Program-made: the position numbers and the translations under genes
Source: JAFDZO01 sp044226845
Lineage (GTDB): Bacteria > Bacteroidota > Ignavibacteria > Tepidaquicellales > Tepidaquicellaceae
Reading direction: 5' to 3'
DNA length: 64,000 nucleotides
NCBI GenBank assembly: GCA_044226845.1
Contig: JBGAGG010000016.1
Location: 47,500 to 111,499 of the forward strand
Shown here: piece by piece, positions 16,863-26,000 of the stretch
How the letters are laid out: every line of letters starts with the position of its first letter
Position numbering within the stretch: position 1 is the first letter of the stretch
Notes under the pieces: generated by a model
Told to the model about the DNA's origin: nothing
Seen by the model: the letters and a program-made list of their open reading frames with translations, nothing else
Database searches by the model: none

Positions 16863-17699
16863 ATGGAAATTAATACTCCTTCTGAAATGCCGCCGCCGCG
16901 TGTATTAAAAACAAAGCCGCGTGTAGCAGTTGTGCTTGGCGGGGGAGCGTTCCTTGGTATGGCGCATCTTGGAGTTTTAAAAGTCTTTGAAGAAAATAAT
17001 ATTCCTATCGACCTTATCGTAGGCACAAGTGTCGGAAGTTTTGTCGGTGCAATTTATTCCGATAACCCAAACAGCGATACCATAAGAAAAAAAGCTATGC
17101 AGATAAAAGCTGAAGAAATTTTTAACGCTTCAGTTTTTAATTCGATGACGGGATTTGTGACAGGTGAAAATCTTCAGAAATATATTACAGATAATATTAA
17201 AGTAACAAATATAGAGGACACTAAAATTCCTTTTGTTGCAATCACAACAGACCTTTTAAGCGGGAAGACGATAGCGCTTTCATCGGGACCAATTGCTCCT
17301 TCTGTAAATTCTTCATGCGCTATTCCCATGATATTTGAGCCTGTGAAAATGTACGGAATGATTTTAGTAGACGGCGGTGTGCTTGACGGTGTGGCTGTTG
17401 ATATTGCGCGAACATATAATCCGGATGTTGTTATTGCAATTGACTTAATGGCAGTTGTAGATACAAAGCCGGAAATAAAAAACTTTATTGATGTGCTTGC
17501 AAGAAGCTATCAGATTGCTGCTAATAAAATAAGAAGAAGCATTGCTCCGACTGCTGACATTCTATTAGAGCCGAAGCTTTCAGGTTTTCCACTGCTCAGT
17601 GATAAGTTTGATAAACAAGTTTATGATGCAGGGTATACAGTTGCGAAGGAAAGAATAGAGGAAATTAAAAAGCTGATAGCGGAGAAAGTTAAGGAGTAA
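16863..17699 (+). CDS. Patatin-like phospholipase, paralogue without lipoprotein signal
   Basis: The catalytic domain aligns without gaps of note to the lipoprotein at 8336: GGGAFLGMAHLG (from residue 26), GTSVG (Ser56), VDGG (Asp170) and the same C-terminal helix. It lacks a signal peptide, so as written it is cytoplasmic. The bases just upstream still read CSSSF in frame, matching the CSASF that follows the lipobox cysteine in the paralogue, but a TGA at 16842 and loss of the hydrophobic segment cut it off. An ATGAAAATG at 16841 lies in another frame. Translation from 16863 is plausible but no strong ribosome site is visible. Confidence 0.8.
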   Translation: MEINTPSEMPPPRVLKTKPRVAVVLGGGAFLGMAHLGVLKVFEENNIPIDLIVGTSVGSFVGAIYSDNPNSDTIRKKAMQIKAEEIFNASVFNSMTGFVTGENLQKYITDNIKVTNIEDTKIPFVAITTDLLSGKTIALSSGPIAPSVNSSCAIPMIFEPVKMYGMILVDGGVLDGVAVDIARTYNPDVVIAIDLMAVVDTKPEIKNFIDVLARSYQIAANKIRRSIAPTADILLEPKLSGFPLLSDKFDKQVYDAGYTVAKERIEEIKKLIAEKVKE

Positions 17700-17708
17700 T
17701 TATGATAA

Positions 17709-17819
17709 ATAAAAAACCCTGCTTGTGATTTAAACTGCGAGAGAGAGGCTGGCACTTTTCTATCTCTAAACCTTAAGAAAGAAATCCGTAAAGTGCAGTC
17801 CCGTAAATCATAAGCAGGG
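17709..17819 (-). ncRNA. Long structured hairpin after the serine hydrolase gene; extended terminator or small RNA
   Basis: On the minus strand, 16-base arms (CCCTGCTTATGATTTA at 17819-17804 and TAAATCACAAGCAGGG at 17732-17717, one mismatch) enclose about 71 bases and are followed directly by TTTTTTATTT, as in an intrinsic terminator. Inside the loop, ACTGC/GCAGT and GCACTTT/AAAGTGC can pair. It lies between two convergent genes and follows the serine hydrolase reading frame. A terminator function is likely; a stable processed RNA is possible. It is not recognisable as 6S, SRP or RNase P RNA. Confidence 0.5.
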
Positions 17820-17834
17820 ATAGTAATGGCGACT

Positions 17835-19247
17835 TTATTTTAATAATGTCATTTTCTTTACAGACGTGAAATCATTTGTTTCCAATTTATAAAAGTAAAC
17901 TCCGCTGGGAAAATCTGCTGCATTCCATTTATAATTGTAAGTACCGCTTTGCAATTTTCCTTCAAATACATTCTGTACTAATTTCCCCAATGAATTATAT
18001 ATAATAAGCTTCACATCGCTTAGCTTTGGAATCGAGAAATTTATATTTGTTTCGGGGTTGAAGGGGTTCGGGAAATTCTGATATAGTTGATAACCTGCCG
18101 GATTCTCTGATGAAATATTTTTAATTCCTACGTGGCGAAACGTAATAACCTTATCCATAAAATTTACTGCAAGAGGTCCTGTATCAACATCTCTGTTTAC
18201 CATAAGTGAAATACAAATGCTATCCTGAGGATAGTACATATACATGCATGAGTATCCGAAAAGATTTCCTCCGTGCCCGTAGCAGTATCTACCATTTGCA
18301 TTATACCTGAAAGTGCCGAGTCCGTATCCGTTAATTCCCGGTGAACTCATAGAAATGAATGTAAGCATTTTGTTTCTGGATGCCTGAGTAAGCAGTGAGC
18401 CGCCGTATAAATTTCTTCCCCATTTAATAAGACTTTCTGAATTAGTTGTAATTCCGCTTGAACCTACTGTTGAACTGTATATAGATGTGCGCGGGATAAA
18501 CGATGCATCGTCAAGTATTCCGTCTCCGTTAAGGTCTACCCAGTTATGCGCGTAGGGAGCCGTAACTGAGTCCTGCGGCTCAAAGAATGAATTCGTTATT
18601 CCCAGCGGAGTAAAAAATCTTTCGTGAAGCTGCTGTGATAGTGATGTCCGGGTAATTTTTGAAATTATCATTCCGAGAAGCACGTAGCTTGTATTGCAAT
18701 ATCTCCATGATGCACCCGGAGCAAAGTTAGGCGGCAGAACAAACTGTGATACAATTTCTTCGGGAGTCCAGTATCTGTTCCAGTTAGAAGATATTGCAGA
18801 TTGAAATGCCGGGTTATCGGTAAAACTGTAAATCCCGCTGGTGTGGTTCAGCATTTGTTTAATAGTAATATTGCTGTCTATATTATTATAGCGGGGAAGC
18901 CATTGGTAAAGTTTGTCATCTATGTTCAGGCTATCGGCTTCTTCCAATTGTAAAATAATCGTAGCGACAAAATTTTTCATTACGCTTCCCGTCATGAAGA
19001 CGTAATCAGGTGTAAGGTTTACTCCGGTTTCTGTTATTCCGGATGTGCCCTGCCAAAGGCCTTGCCCGGGGACGTAGGCTGCGGCTGATATGCCGACAAG
19101 GCTGTTATTTGCTTTTAGAGTATTTAGTGCATTCTGGAGTTTTCTTGCGTATGCAGTATCGAAGGTCTGAGCTTTCGAATCTTTTATAAGAAAAAATACT
19201 AATGTAAGTAATAGTAAAATGTAAAATCCCAATGACCTTTTGTTCAT
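17835..19247 (-). CDS. T9SS-secreted serine hydrolase of the class C beta-lactamase/DD-peptidase family
   Basis: After a signal peptide (residues 1-26, ending SKAQ) the beta-lactamase-type domain shows the nucleophile motif SVMK in MTGSVMKNFV, YCN (Tyr-x-Asn) in WRYCNTSYVLLG and HGG in place of KTG, the usual set for the AmpC/EstB/PBP4-like fold. The last 85 residues are a T9SS sorting domain beginning YQNFPNPFNPETNINF. Family members are esterases, D-peptidases or lactamases; which applies here is unknown. The start is 10 bases from the stop of a TetR-type gene upstream on the same strand, so the two are probably one operon. Confidence 0.88.
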   Translation of the reverse strand: MNKRSLGFYILLLLTLVFFLIKDSKAQTFDTAYARKLQNALNTLKANNSLVGISAAAYVPGQGLWQGTSGITETGVNLTPDYVFMTGSVMKNFVATIILQLEEADSLNIDDKLYQWLPRYNNIDSNITIKQMLNHTSGIYSFTDNPAFQSAISSNWNRYWTPEEIVSQFVLPPNFAPGASWRYCNTSYVLLGMIISKITRTSLSQQLHERFFTPLGITNSFFEPQDSVTAPYAHNWVDLNGDGILDDASFIPRTSIYSSTVGSSGITTNSESLIKWGRNLYGGSLLTQASRNKMLTFISMSSPGINGYGLGTFRYNANGRYCYGHGGNLFGYSCMYMYYPQDSICISLMVNRDVDTGPLAVNFMDKVITFRHVGIKNISSENPAGYQLYQNFPNPFNPETNINFSIPKLSDVKLIIYNSLGKLVQNVFEGKLQSGTYNYKWNAADFPSGVYFYKLETNDFTSVKKMTLLK

Positions 19248-19257
19248 AATATATTAT

Positions 19258-19863
19258 TTAACCTTGCCGGGTTTCTAATTGTTTTATATAATTTTTTACA
19301 ACTCCGTGAATGCTTTGCAGTGATTTATAAGCAGAACTCTGCTGGTTGAATCTTAGATACAATCCTCCTATGAGGCAGAAGATAGTATAGGCTGATTCAT
19401 TTACGTTTACTTCTGATTTTATTTTACCTTCTAACTGAGCCTGCTTTATAAATGATGCAAGATGTTTGGTAAAAATTTTACCGATATTTCTGTTATCGCC
19501 GTATTTCAGATAATAATTATACAGATCCATTTTTAACCGTGCATAGTTTTTCATCTGGTTCTGAGTTTTGAGCTTCGGGAAATTTCCCGATATAAGCATA
19601 TCTATTTTTTCCATAGGGGAAACATCTGCTTTACTGATGCTATCCATTATTTCAATTGACTCGAAATCCTTTGACTTTATCAGATAGTCGAGCAAGTCTT
19701 CTTTATTATTAAAGTGCCAGTAGATAGCTCCGCGTGTTACGCCGGCTTTTGCGGCTACATTTTCCAGCGTAACATTTTCGAAGCCTTCTTTTATTAAAGT
19801 ATCTAAGGCAACATCGATCAGCTTTTTCTTGGTTTGCTCTGCTTCTTCTTTTGTTCTTTTCAT
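19258..19863 (-). CDS. TetR/AcrR-family transcriptional regulator
   Basis: The N-terminal helix-turn-helix is typical: TLENVAAKAGVTRGAIYWHF with FENVT before it and NKEDLL after (residues 30-60), close to AcrR and TtgR repressors. The C-terminal 140 residues form the ligand-binding half, with no identifiable ligand site. A perfect 25-base palindrome sits 20 bases upstream of the start and is the probable operator. It is followed at once by the serine hydrolase gene, so that gene is the first candidate target besides the regulator itself. Confidence 0.92.
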   Translation of the reverse strand: MKRTKEEAEQTKKKLIDVALDTLIKEGFENVTLENVAAKAGVTRGAIYWHFNNKEDLLDYLIKSKDFESIEIMDSISKADVSPMEKIDMLISGNFPKLKTQNQMKNYARLKMDLYNYYLKYGDNRNIGKIFTKHLASFIKQAQLEGKIKSEVNVNESAYTIFCLIGGLYLRFNQQSSAYKSLQSIHGVVKNYIKQLETRQG

Positions 19864-19882
19864 ATTAAAAAGTAAAAAATAA

Positions 19883-19907
19883 TTTTACATACAGGCTGTA
19901 TGTAAAA
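19883..19907. promoter_or_regulatory. Perfect palindromic operator of the TetR-type regulator
   Basis: Arms TTTTACATACAG and CTGTATGTAAAA (12 bases each) surround one G with no mismatch. The core TACATACA..TGTATGTA resembles known AcrR-family operators. It lies upstream of the regulator gene, where binding would repress its own transcription. Confidence 0.85.
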
Positions 19908-19958
19908 TGAAAAATATGTTTTAATTTGTCAAGTGAAATAATTGCATGCCGGGAGTTA

Positions 19959-20885
19959 TTAAAAACTGACTTTGTATTCTAATGAAGCGGCAAATTTTCT
20001 TGTCAAGCCGTCGGGACGGGCTGTCCTTGATTTCATAGGCATTCCAAAACCGATTTCGATCGTATTCTTTCTATCAATAGAGTAAACCAAAAATAAGTTA
20101 CCGTTAATTGTAAAACCTTGCGAACCCTCTATGCTTCGCTCTACTCCCGCTCCATCGGTAAATTTATCATTTGAAAGATGATAGATCGGAAGTAAACCCG
20201 GTTTAAATTTAAATTGGCCGTTGTTTATAATAAATGTGTATGAAACCCGGAATAAAATATCGCCGCTGCGCTTATAATTATTTGTGGACTGATATTTTTG
20301 CGCTTCTGAGCCGGGAGGATAAAAACCGGTGAAAAACTGATTTTTATTTTGTGTAAGCGGCTGCTGAATAGCAGTCATAAATTCAAAATTTTCGTGTGAA
20401 TGGTTTAATCCGGCAATTATATCCAGTGTTCCAAGGCTGGTCTGATAAGCCATAGGCAGGGGAATATTATTATTCATAATATTGCCGTCATTAAAAGGAA
20501 TTTTTAAGCCGAGTGTTAAACCTGTTTGGTTTCCTACGGAGTAATTCGAGCTGATAAATGCATCGGAAATACCATTAACATTTCCTAAATCTCCCTTAAC
20601 GGAACTGAATAAAATTTTGCCGGAAAAACTTAAGCATGTATTGATGTTTCGGGTGAACTGAAGGTAAGGAGAAACTATGCTGATTCCGTTCTCGCCTTTA
20701 CCATAGGAAATTCCTGCCGTAATATGGTTATGGTGCATGGTCTCCGATTTTTCTTCTGGCTTCAATGAATGTAATGAGCAAAACCCTGCATCGCTGCAGC
20801 CTTGCGCTTTAATATTGGAGGATGCAGAAAAAGTAAGCAGTAACAAGATAACAAATATCTTTATATCTATTTTGCCGGATTGCAT
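19959..20885 (-). CDS. Probable outer-membrane beta-barrel protein
   Basis: A signal peptide (about 27 residues, ending IKAQ) is followed by a Cys/His-containing segment (CSDAGFCSLHSL, then MHHNH) and about 240 residues with the alternating pattern of a beta barrel, ending in SLEYKVSF with a terminal aromatic residue. It resembles hypothetical barrel proteins of Bacteroidota. The N-terminal His/Cys cluster could bind a metal, but this is speculation. It lies between the OXA-type gene and the TetR regulator on the same strand. Confidence 0.6.
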   Translation of the reverse strand: MQSGKIDIKIFVILLLLTFSASSNIKAQGCSDAGFCSLHSLKPEEKSETMHHNHITAGISYGKGENGISIVSPYLQFTRNINTCLSFSGKILFSSVKGDLGNVNGISDAFISSNYSVGNQTGLTLGLKIPFNDGNIMNNNIPLPMAYQTSLGTLDIIAGLNHSHENFEFMTAIQQPLTQNKNQFFTGFYPPGSEAQKYQSTNNYKRSGDILFRVSYTFIINNGQFKFKPGLLPIYHLSNDKFTDGAGVERSIEGSQGFTINGNLFLVYSIDRKNTIEIGFGMPMKSRTARPDGLTRKFAASLEYKVSF

Positions 20886-20936
20886 AAAGTTTTTTTTAAA
20901 GTAACAGTTATAAAAAATGTGTTTTTCTTTTTTAAT

Positions 20937-21785
20937 TTATCTTGTTTCAAACTTCACAACTCCCATAGCTTCAAATATGTTTTTCATGATTGAAAATCTT
21001 TCATTGAACTTCCAGTTGTCTTCGCTGATATCAACATTGAGTGCGAAGAAATATACGTTGTCATTTGTGGTAAGGTATCCTACAAGCCAGCCGACTTTCG
21101 AATCATCATTCAAGGCTGTTCCCGTTTTTAACCTTAGTGTGTAGTCTGCGCCTTTTTCATTTATCATTATATCTTTTAATATATCTATATTCCTTTGTTT
21201 GAATGGGACTTTATTATCATAGATGTTTTTTACTAGTGCAAGCTGCTCCATAGCAGTAATGCGCATTTTCCCTTTCAGCCAGAACACGTCAACACCTGCA
21301 GAAATATCTTTATTGCCGTAGTTCAGCGTATCGACGAATTTTTTCATTTGTGCCAGTCCCATTCTTCGCGCGCATTCCTGATAAAACCAGACAGTGGAAT
21401 ATTTAAAAGCCATGCGTAAATTCATATCCTGATTCCATTCATCACGCCATCTTTTTTCTCCATCCCATTTTATTATTTCGTTTTCGTCTTTCAACACACC
21501 TGACTCGAGGAAGAATAATGAGTTGGGAATTTTAAAAGTCGATGCCGGAAGAAATCCTGTATAGCATCTTGCCGAATCGTGATAATAATATTTATCATTC
21601 TTCATATCATATAATGCGAAGCAGCCAACTGTTGTATCTTTATCGAATATTTTTTTGACATCGATTGAATTAAAATCTTTGATTGATTTTTTTGTTGAAT
21701 CAGAATTGGTTTTAGATTCAATTTCTTTTTTAGGTGAACACGATAAGATAGCAAGTGCAATTACAAATGCGGATAGAATTTTCAT
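20937..21785 (-). CDS. Class D (OXA-type) beta-lactamase lipoprotein
   Basis: A lipobox (AILSC, Cys16) precedes a complete class D lactamase: STFK (Ser82-Lys85), STV (Ser130-Val132), YGN (156-158), FWLKG with the conserved Trp169, and KTG (220-222) followed by GWLVGYL. All catalytic motifs of the class are present, so a penicillin-hydrolysing enzyme anchored to a membrane is likely. It shares the strand and neighbourhood of a serine hydrolase with the related fold. No integron or insertion sequence is nearby, so it seems to be a resident chromosomal gene. The spectrum cannot be predicted. Confidence 0.9.
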   Translation of the reverse strand: MKILSAFVIALAILSCSPKKEIESKTNSDSTKKSIKDFNSIDVKKIFDKDTTVGCFALYDMKNDKYYYHDSARCYTGFLPASTFKIPNSLFFLESGVLKDENEIIKWDGEKRWRDEWNQDMNLRMAFKYSTVWFYQECARRMGLAQMKKFVDTLNYGNKDISAGVDVFWLKGKMRITAMEQLALVKNIYDNKVPFKQRNIDILKDIMINEKGADYTLRLKTGTALNDDSKVGWLVGYLTTNDNVYFFALNVDISEDNWKFNERFSIMKNIFEAMGVVKFETR

Positions 21786-22182
21786 GAATTTTGGGAAAGG
21801 ATTTTAAGGATGATTCAATTTCGGGGAAATGAAAGAATGTTTCAATGACTACGGCTTCCCCCCTTTAAGGAATGGAATTATTTTTGCGGTGCTTTACCCC
21901 CTCCTTACTAAGGAGGGGGAAGTAAAACCTTAGTTCTTCAAAAACCTTATTTATACGCCGTCTTAATAACAAAGGCTGTCAATATATAAATAAAAGTATC
22001 AGTAATCTTGCATTTTTCTCTTACTACTTAAAAATATTTTTATTAATTTTAACGCTTATAGTTTTACTTCAAGTATCATTCACAAAAATAATATTAAACC
22101 TGAACGGTTTTTTCCCTCTGAAAAGAGACGTTTTAGTTTAATAGTATTTAACACCAAAAAATAAACGCGGAAAAAGTTTTTA
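21786..22182. other. Intergenic region between the OXA gene and the act cluster
   Basis: The 397 bases hold no gene. The notable element is the perfect 23-base palindrome at 21897-21919. The remainder is AT-rich and should contain the divergent promoters for the OXA-type gene and for actA, but no clear promoter element is recognisable. Confidence 0.6.
21897..21919. repeat. Perfect palindrome CCCCCTCCTTA-c-TAAGGAGGGGG
   Basis: Eleven-base arms flank one base. The arms contain CCTCCTT and AAGGAGG, that is, the anti-Shine-Dalgarno and Shine-Dalgarno words. A related palindrome lies at 62258-62290, so this is a dispersed repeat family. Confidence 0.75.
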
Positions 22183-22785
22183 ATGAAAAAATTTTTACAG
22201 GATTATAATCTCAAAGTCCGCCTGCCTATAATTATTTTCGTAGCAGCTTCAGTTTTTGCACTTACATACTACTCTACATTTGCCGAGAGAAACAATATCG
22301 GTTATACGCCTGAGCAGCCAATTGCCTATTCCCACAAGCTTCACGCGGGAACCATGAATATTGACTGTCAGTATTGCCACGTAGGAGTAGAGAAGTCCAG
22401 ATTTGCAAGTGTTCCATCGGCAGATGTTTGTATGAACTGCCACGTGCTTGCAAGAAAGGATAAACCTGAAATAATAAAACTAACAGAATACTACGAGAAG
22501 AACATTCCTATACCATGGAAGAGAATACATAGAATTCCCGATTTTGCATACTTTAATCACGCATCACACGTGAATCAGGGAATTGACTGCCAGAATTGCC
22601 ACGGAAATATGAGAGAGACTGAAGTTGTAGGACAAGTAAAATCGCTTACAATGGGCGCATGTATTCAGTGCCACAGAGCTCCCGATGAAAATGTAGCCGT
22701 AATAAACCCCAACAATATTAATAAGATTTCAAAAGCAACTCAACTTAATAAAGGTCCTGACAATTGTTCTACCTGTCACAGATAG
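22183..22785 (+). CDS. actA: Alternative complex III subunit A, pentahaem cytochrome c
   Basis: An N-terminal transmembrane or signal-anchor helix (residues 13-30) is followed by five CxxCH haem sites at residues 62, 83, 136, 160 and 195, the number known for ActA of Rhodothermus and Flavobacterium. Histidines between them (HKLH, HASH) are probable axial ligands. ActA carries electrons from the ActB/quinol side of the complex to downstream cytochromes on the periplasmic face. It is the first gene of the respiratory cluster. Confidence 0.93.
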   Translation: MKKFLQDYNLKVRLPIIIFVAASVFALTYYSTFAERNNIGYTPEQPIAYSHKLHAGTMNIDCQYCHVGVEKSRFASVPSADVCMNCHVLARKDKPEIIKLTEYYEKNIPIPWKRIHRIPDFAYFNHASHVNQGIDCQNCHGNMRETEVVGQVKSLTMGACIQCHRAPDENVAVINPNNINKISKATQLNKGPDNCSTCHR

Positions 22786-22812
22786 GATTTCTTTATTAAA
22801 ATTATTTACTAT

Positions 22813-23028
22813 ATGGAAGAAAATACAAATTCATTTTCTAAGAAGATTAATAGAAAAAAGTTTTTTATATATGCCGGAGCAGCTGCGGCAGGTGTTTATT
22901 CTTTAACAAAGCTTCCTTTTGAGATTTTCAAATCAAAAGTTGAGAGCAGCAGCCGCGCAAATGCTGTGGTATTTAAAGAAAATCCTTCAGCAGTAAAAAG
23001 AACAATAAATACAAAGTCTAATGGATAA
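22813..23028 (+). CDS. Small protein with an NRKKFF-type leader between actA and actB
   Basis: The 71-residue product has a basic start (KKINRKKFF) and one hydrophobic stretch (IYAGAAAAGVYSL, residues 19-32), resembling a degenerate twin-arginine signal, then a polar tail. Its last codons overlap the actB start by 8 bases, which suggests translational coupling and a real gene. I do not recognise a family. It may be an accessory subunit of the complex; a decayed leader of a former protein is the alternative. Confidence 0.65.
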   Translation: MEENTNSFSKKINRKKFFIYAGAAAAGVYSLTKLPFEIFKSKVESSSRANAVVFKENPSAVKRTINTKSNG

Positions 23029-26000
23029 AAAAATATTCGATATCAGTGATAAGATTAAGAATGAAGACGAGAGCTTGAATCTGCAGTTAGTTCCTCAGGG
23101 CGATATTAAAGAGGAATCTAAAGGCGAAGTTAATTATTGGAGAAGTTTTAAGGAGCTTTACAGAGACCCTGAATTTATCAAAGCAAAAAGATCAGAATTT
23201 ACAAAAGAACAGCTTGAAAAGCCTGACGTCACAAAAATGCCGTCTGTTTCAAGAAGAAAATTCCTTGCTCTGTTCTCAGCATCGGCAGCTCTTGCAGCAG
23301 CCGGCTGTAACGATTATAGAGATAAAGGTGAAATAATTACATATAATAAGAAGCCGGAAGAAGTAACCGTCGGCAGACCTAATTATTATGCTTCAACAGG
23401 TGTTTGCGGCTGTCCTGTTTTAGTAAAAACACGCGAAGGAAGACCGATAAAAGTTGACGGAAATCCTGAGCATCCTGTAAGTCAGGGTAAAGTTTGCGTT
23501 GTTTGTCAGGGAAGTATAATGAGCTTATACGATCCGGACAGATTAAAAGAGCCGATGATGAAAGGCGCAAATGTAAAATGGTCAGATATCGATGATAAAG
23601 TAATAGCAGACTTAAAAAGCGCAAAACAAATTGCAGTTGTATCAAGCGCAATAAAATCACCGACTTTCAAAAAAGTGCTGGATGAGTTTGTTGTTGCTTA
23701 TCCGAATTCAAAAGTTTATTCATACGAAGTATTCGATAACTCCACAAGAACTTCTGCCTGGCAAAAATGCTACGGCACAAGGAATATTCCTGTATTAAAA
23801 TTAGAAGAAGCAAATATAATTCTTGCTCTTGAGTCAGATTTCTTAGACCAGGATGCAGGTCACATTGAAAATCTCAGAAAATTTGCAGCAAACCGTGACG
23901 TAATGAGCAATAAAGAATTCAACAGATTGTATTCTGTTGAAGGAGCTATGACCGTTACAGGTATGAATGCAGATTACAGAATGAGATTAAGAACGGACTT
24001 AATAGAAGAGTTTGTATTATGCCTCATCAATGAATTCGCAGGAAAAAGAAAAATCTCGGGCTTTGCAAACGATGCAAAAGTAACTCCTGTATTAGGAAAA
24101 AATGATTTAGATGCATTTGTAAAGAAGAATAATCTTGATAAAAAAATCGTTGATAACTTAGTAAACGATTTAAGCAAGAAACAAGGCGAATCAATTGTGA
24201 TTGCAGGTGATAAAATGCCTGAATCAACTCACATTGCAGTTAACTTCTTAAACGAAATTTTAGGAAATAATAAATTATACTCGAGCGAAGCGCAGAATGT
24301 AGAAGTAATGCCGCTCTCGCCAAAAAGTGACATCGATGCATTGGTAAATGATATGAAGGGCGGAAGAATTGACGCTGTAATTCATTTAGATGTGAATCCT
24401 TCATTCAATTTCCCAAAGAGCTACGGCTACGATGAAGCATTAAAGAAAGTAAGAACAAAGATCGCAATGTGTGAGACTGCAAATGAAACATCTGCATTAT
24501 GTGACTACGTTCTTCCGATAAACACAACATTCGAAGGATGGGGTGATAATAAAACAAGAACAGGTGTACTTACAGTTCAGCAGCCTGTTGTAAATCCGCT
24601 ATTCAATTCAAGACAGAAAGAAGCAATAATGCTTGTATGGACTGCCGGAAAAAAAGAAGCTTTCAAGGATACACTATATCATGAGTACTTAATGGATAAC
24701 TGGGAAAAAACAGTTTACGCATCCGTTAAGCCTTCATTAGATTTCAAAAGATACTGGTTCGCAGCGTTACAGGATGGGTTTATAACCTATGCTGAAAAAC
24801 CTGCTGCTGGTCCTGCATTTGCAACTGATGCATTTATTAATAATGCAAAGATGAACTCAACTAATGATTTCGTATTGCTTCTTCAGAAGCATCACTCATT
24901 AGCTGACGGAAAGTATGCAAATAACGGCTGGCTTCAGGAGCTTCCTAATCCTATTTCAAAAATAGTCTGGGATAACTATGCAGCAATATCCATTGCTACA
25001 GCAAAAGAGTTAGGTGTAAAAGATAACGATAAGATAAAAATCACAAACGGCGGACTTTCACTTGAAGTTCCGGTATTTGTTCAGGCAGGTGTTGCAGATA
25101 AAGTGATTGCAATCGAGCTTGGCGGCGGAAGAAGAGCCGGCGGCGTAATTGGAACAGGAAACGGATTCGATACTTACTCATTAATGACATCAAACGGTCC
25201 TTCTGCATTTGTTTATAATAATGTAAAAGCAGAAAAAGCCGCAGGCACATACGAATTGGTCTCAACTCAGGAACATCATGCAGTTGATGACCCTGTAACT
25301 GACGACTTACAATATAAAAGAGATATTATCAGAGAAGGCACTTACGAAGAATATAAAAAGCAGCCGAAGTTTTTACAAAAGCACGAAGAGATTCACGGAA
25401 TCGGTTTAGACAGTTTCCCGAGCATTAACGAAAGCACAGAACTTCATCCTTATTATACAGGTGTAAAGTGGGCAATGGTTCTTGATATGAATAAATGTAC
25501 AGGCTGTAACTATTGTACAATAGCATGTAACGTTGAAAATAATATTCCGGTAGTAGGTAAAGATCAGGTAAAAGTTAACAGGGAAATGCACTGGATAAGA
25601 ATCGACAGATACTATTCAGGTACACCTGACGCTCCGAGAGCTAACTTCCAGCCGATGCTTTGTCAGCACTGCGATAATGCGCCTTGCGAAAACGTTTGTC
25701 CGGTAGCTGCTACAACACATAGTGCAGATGGTATTAACGGAATGGCATATAACAGATGTGTAGGTACAAGATACTGCGCAAATAACTGCCCTTACAAAGT
25801 AAGAAGATTTAATTATTTCAACTGGAGAGACAGAGTCGGCGATAATTATTATCAGACCGAGCCGATGAATTATATGTACAATCCTGAAGTAACCGTTCGT
25901 TCAAGAGGGGTTATGGAAAAATGTACATTCTGTATTCAGAGAATTTCTGATGCAAAGATGGTAGCAACTGGTGAAGGCAGAAGAGTAAACGGAAATGATG

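Noticed and set aside
17717..17819. Inverted repeat as a mobile element end pair
   Set aside because: No target-site duplication flanks it and the T run on one side fits a terminator better.
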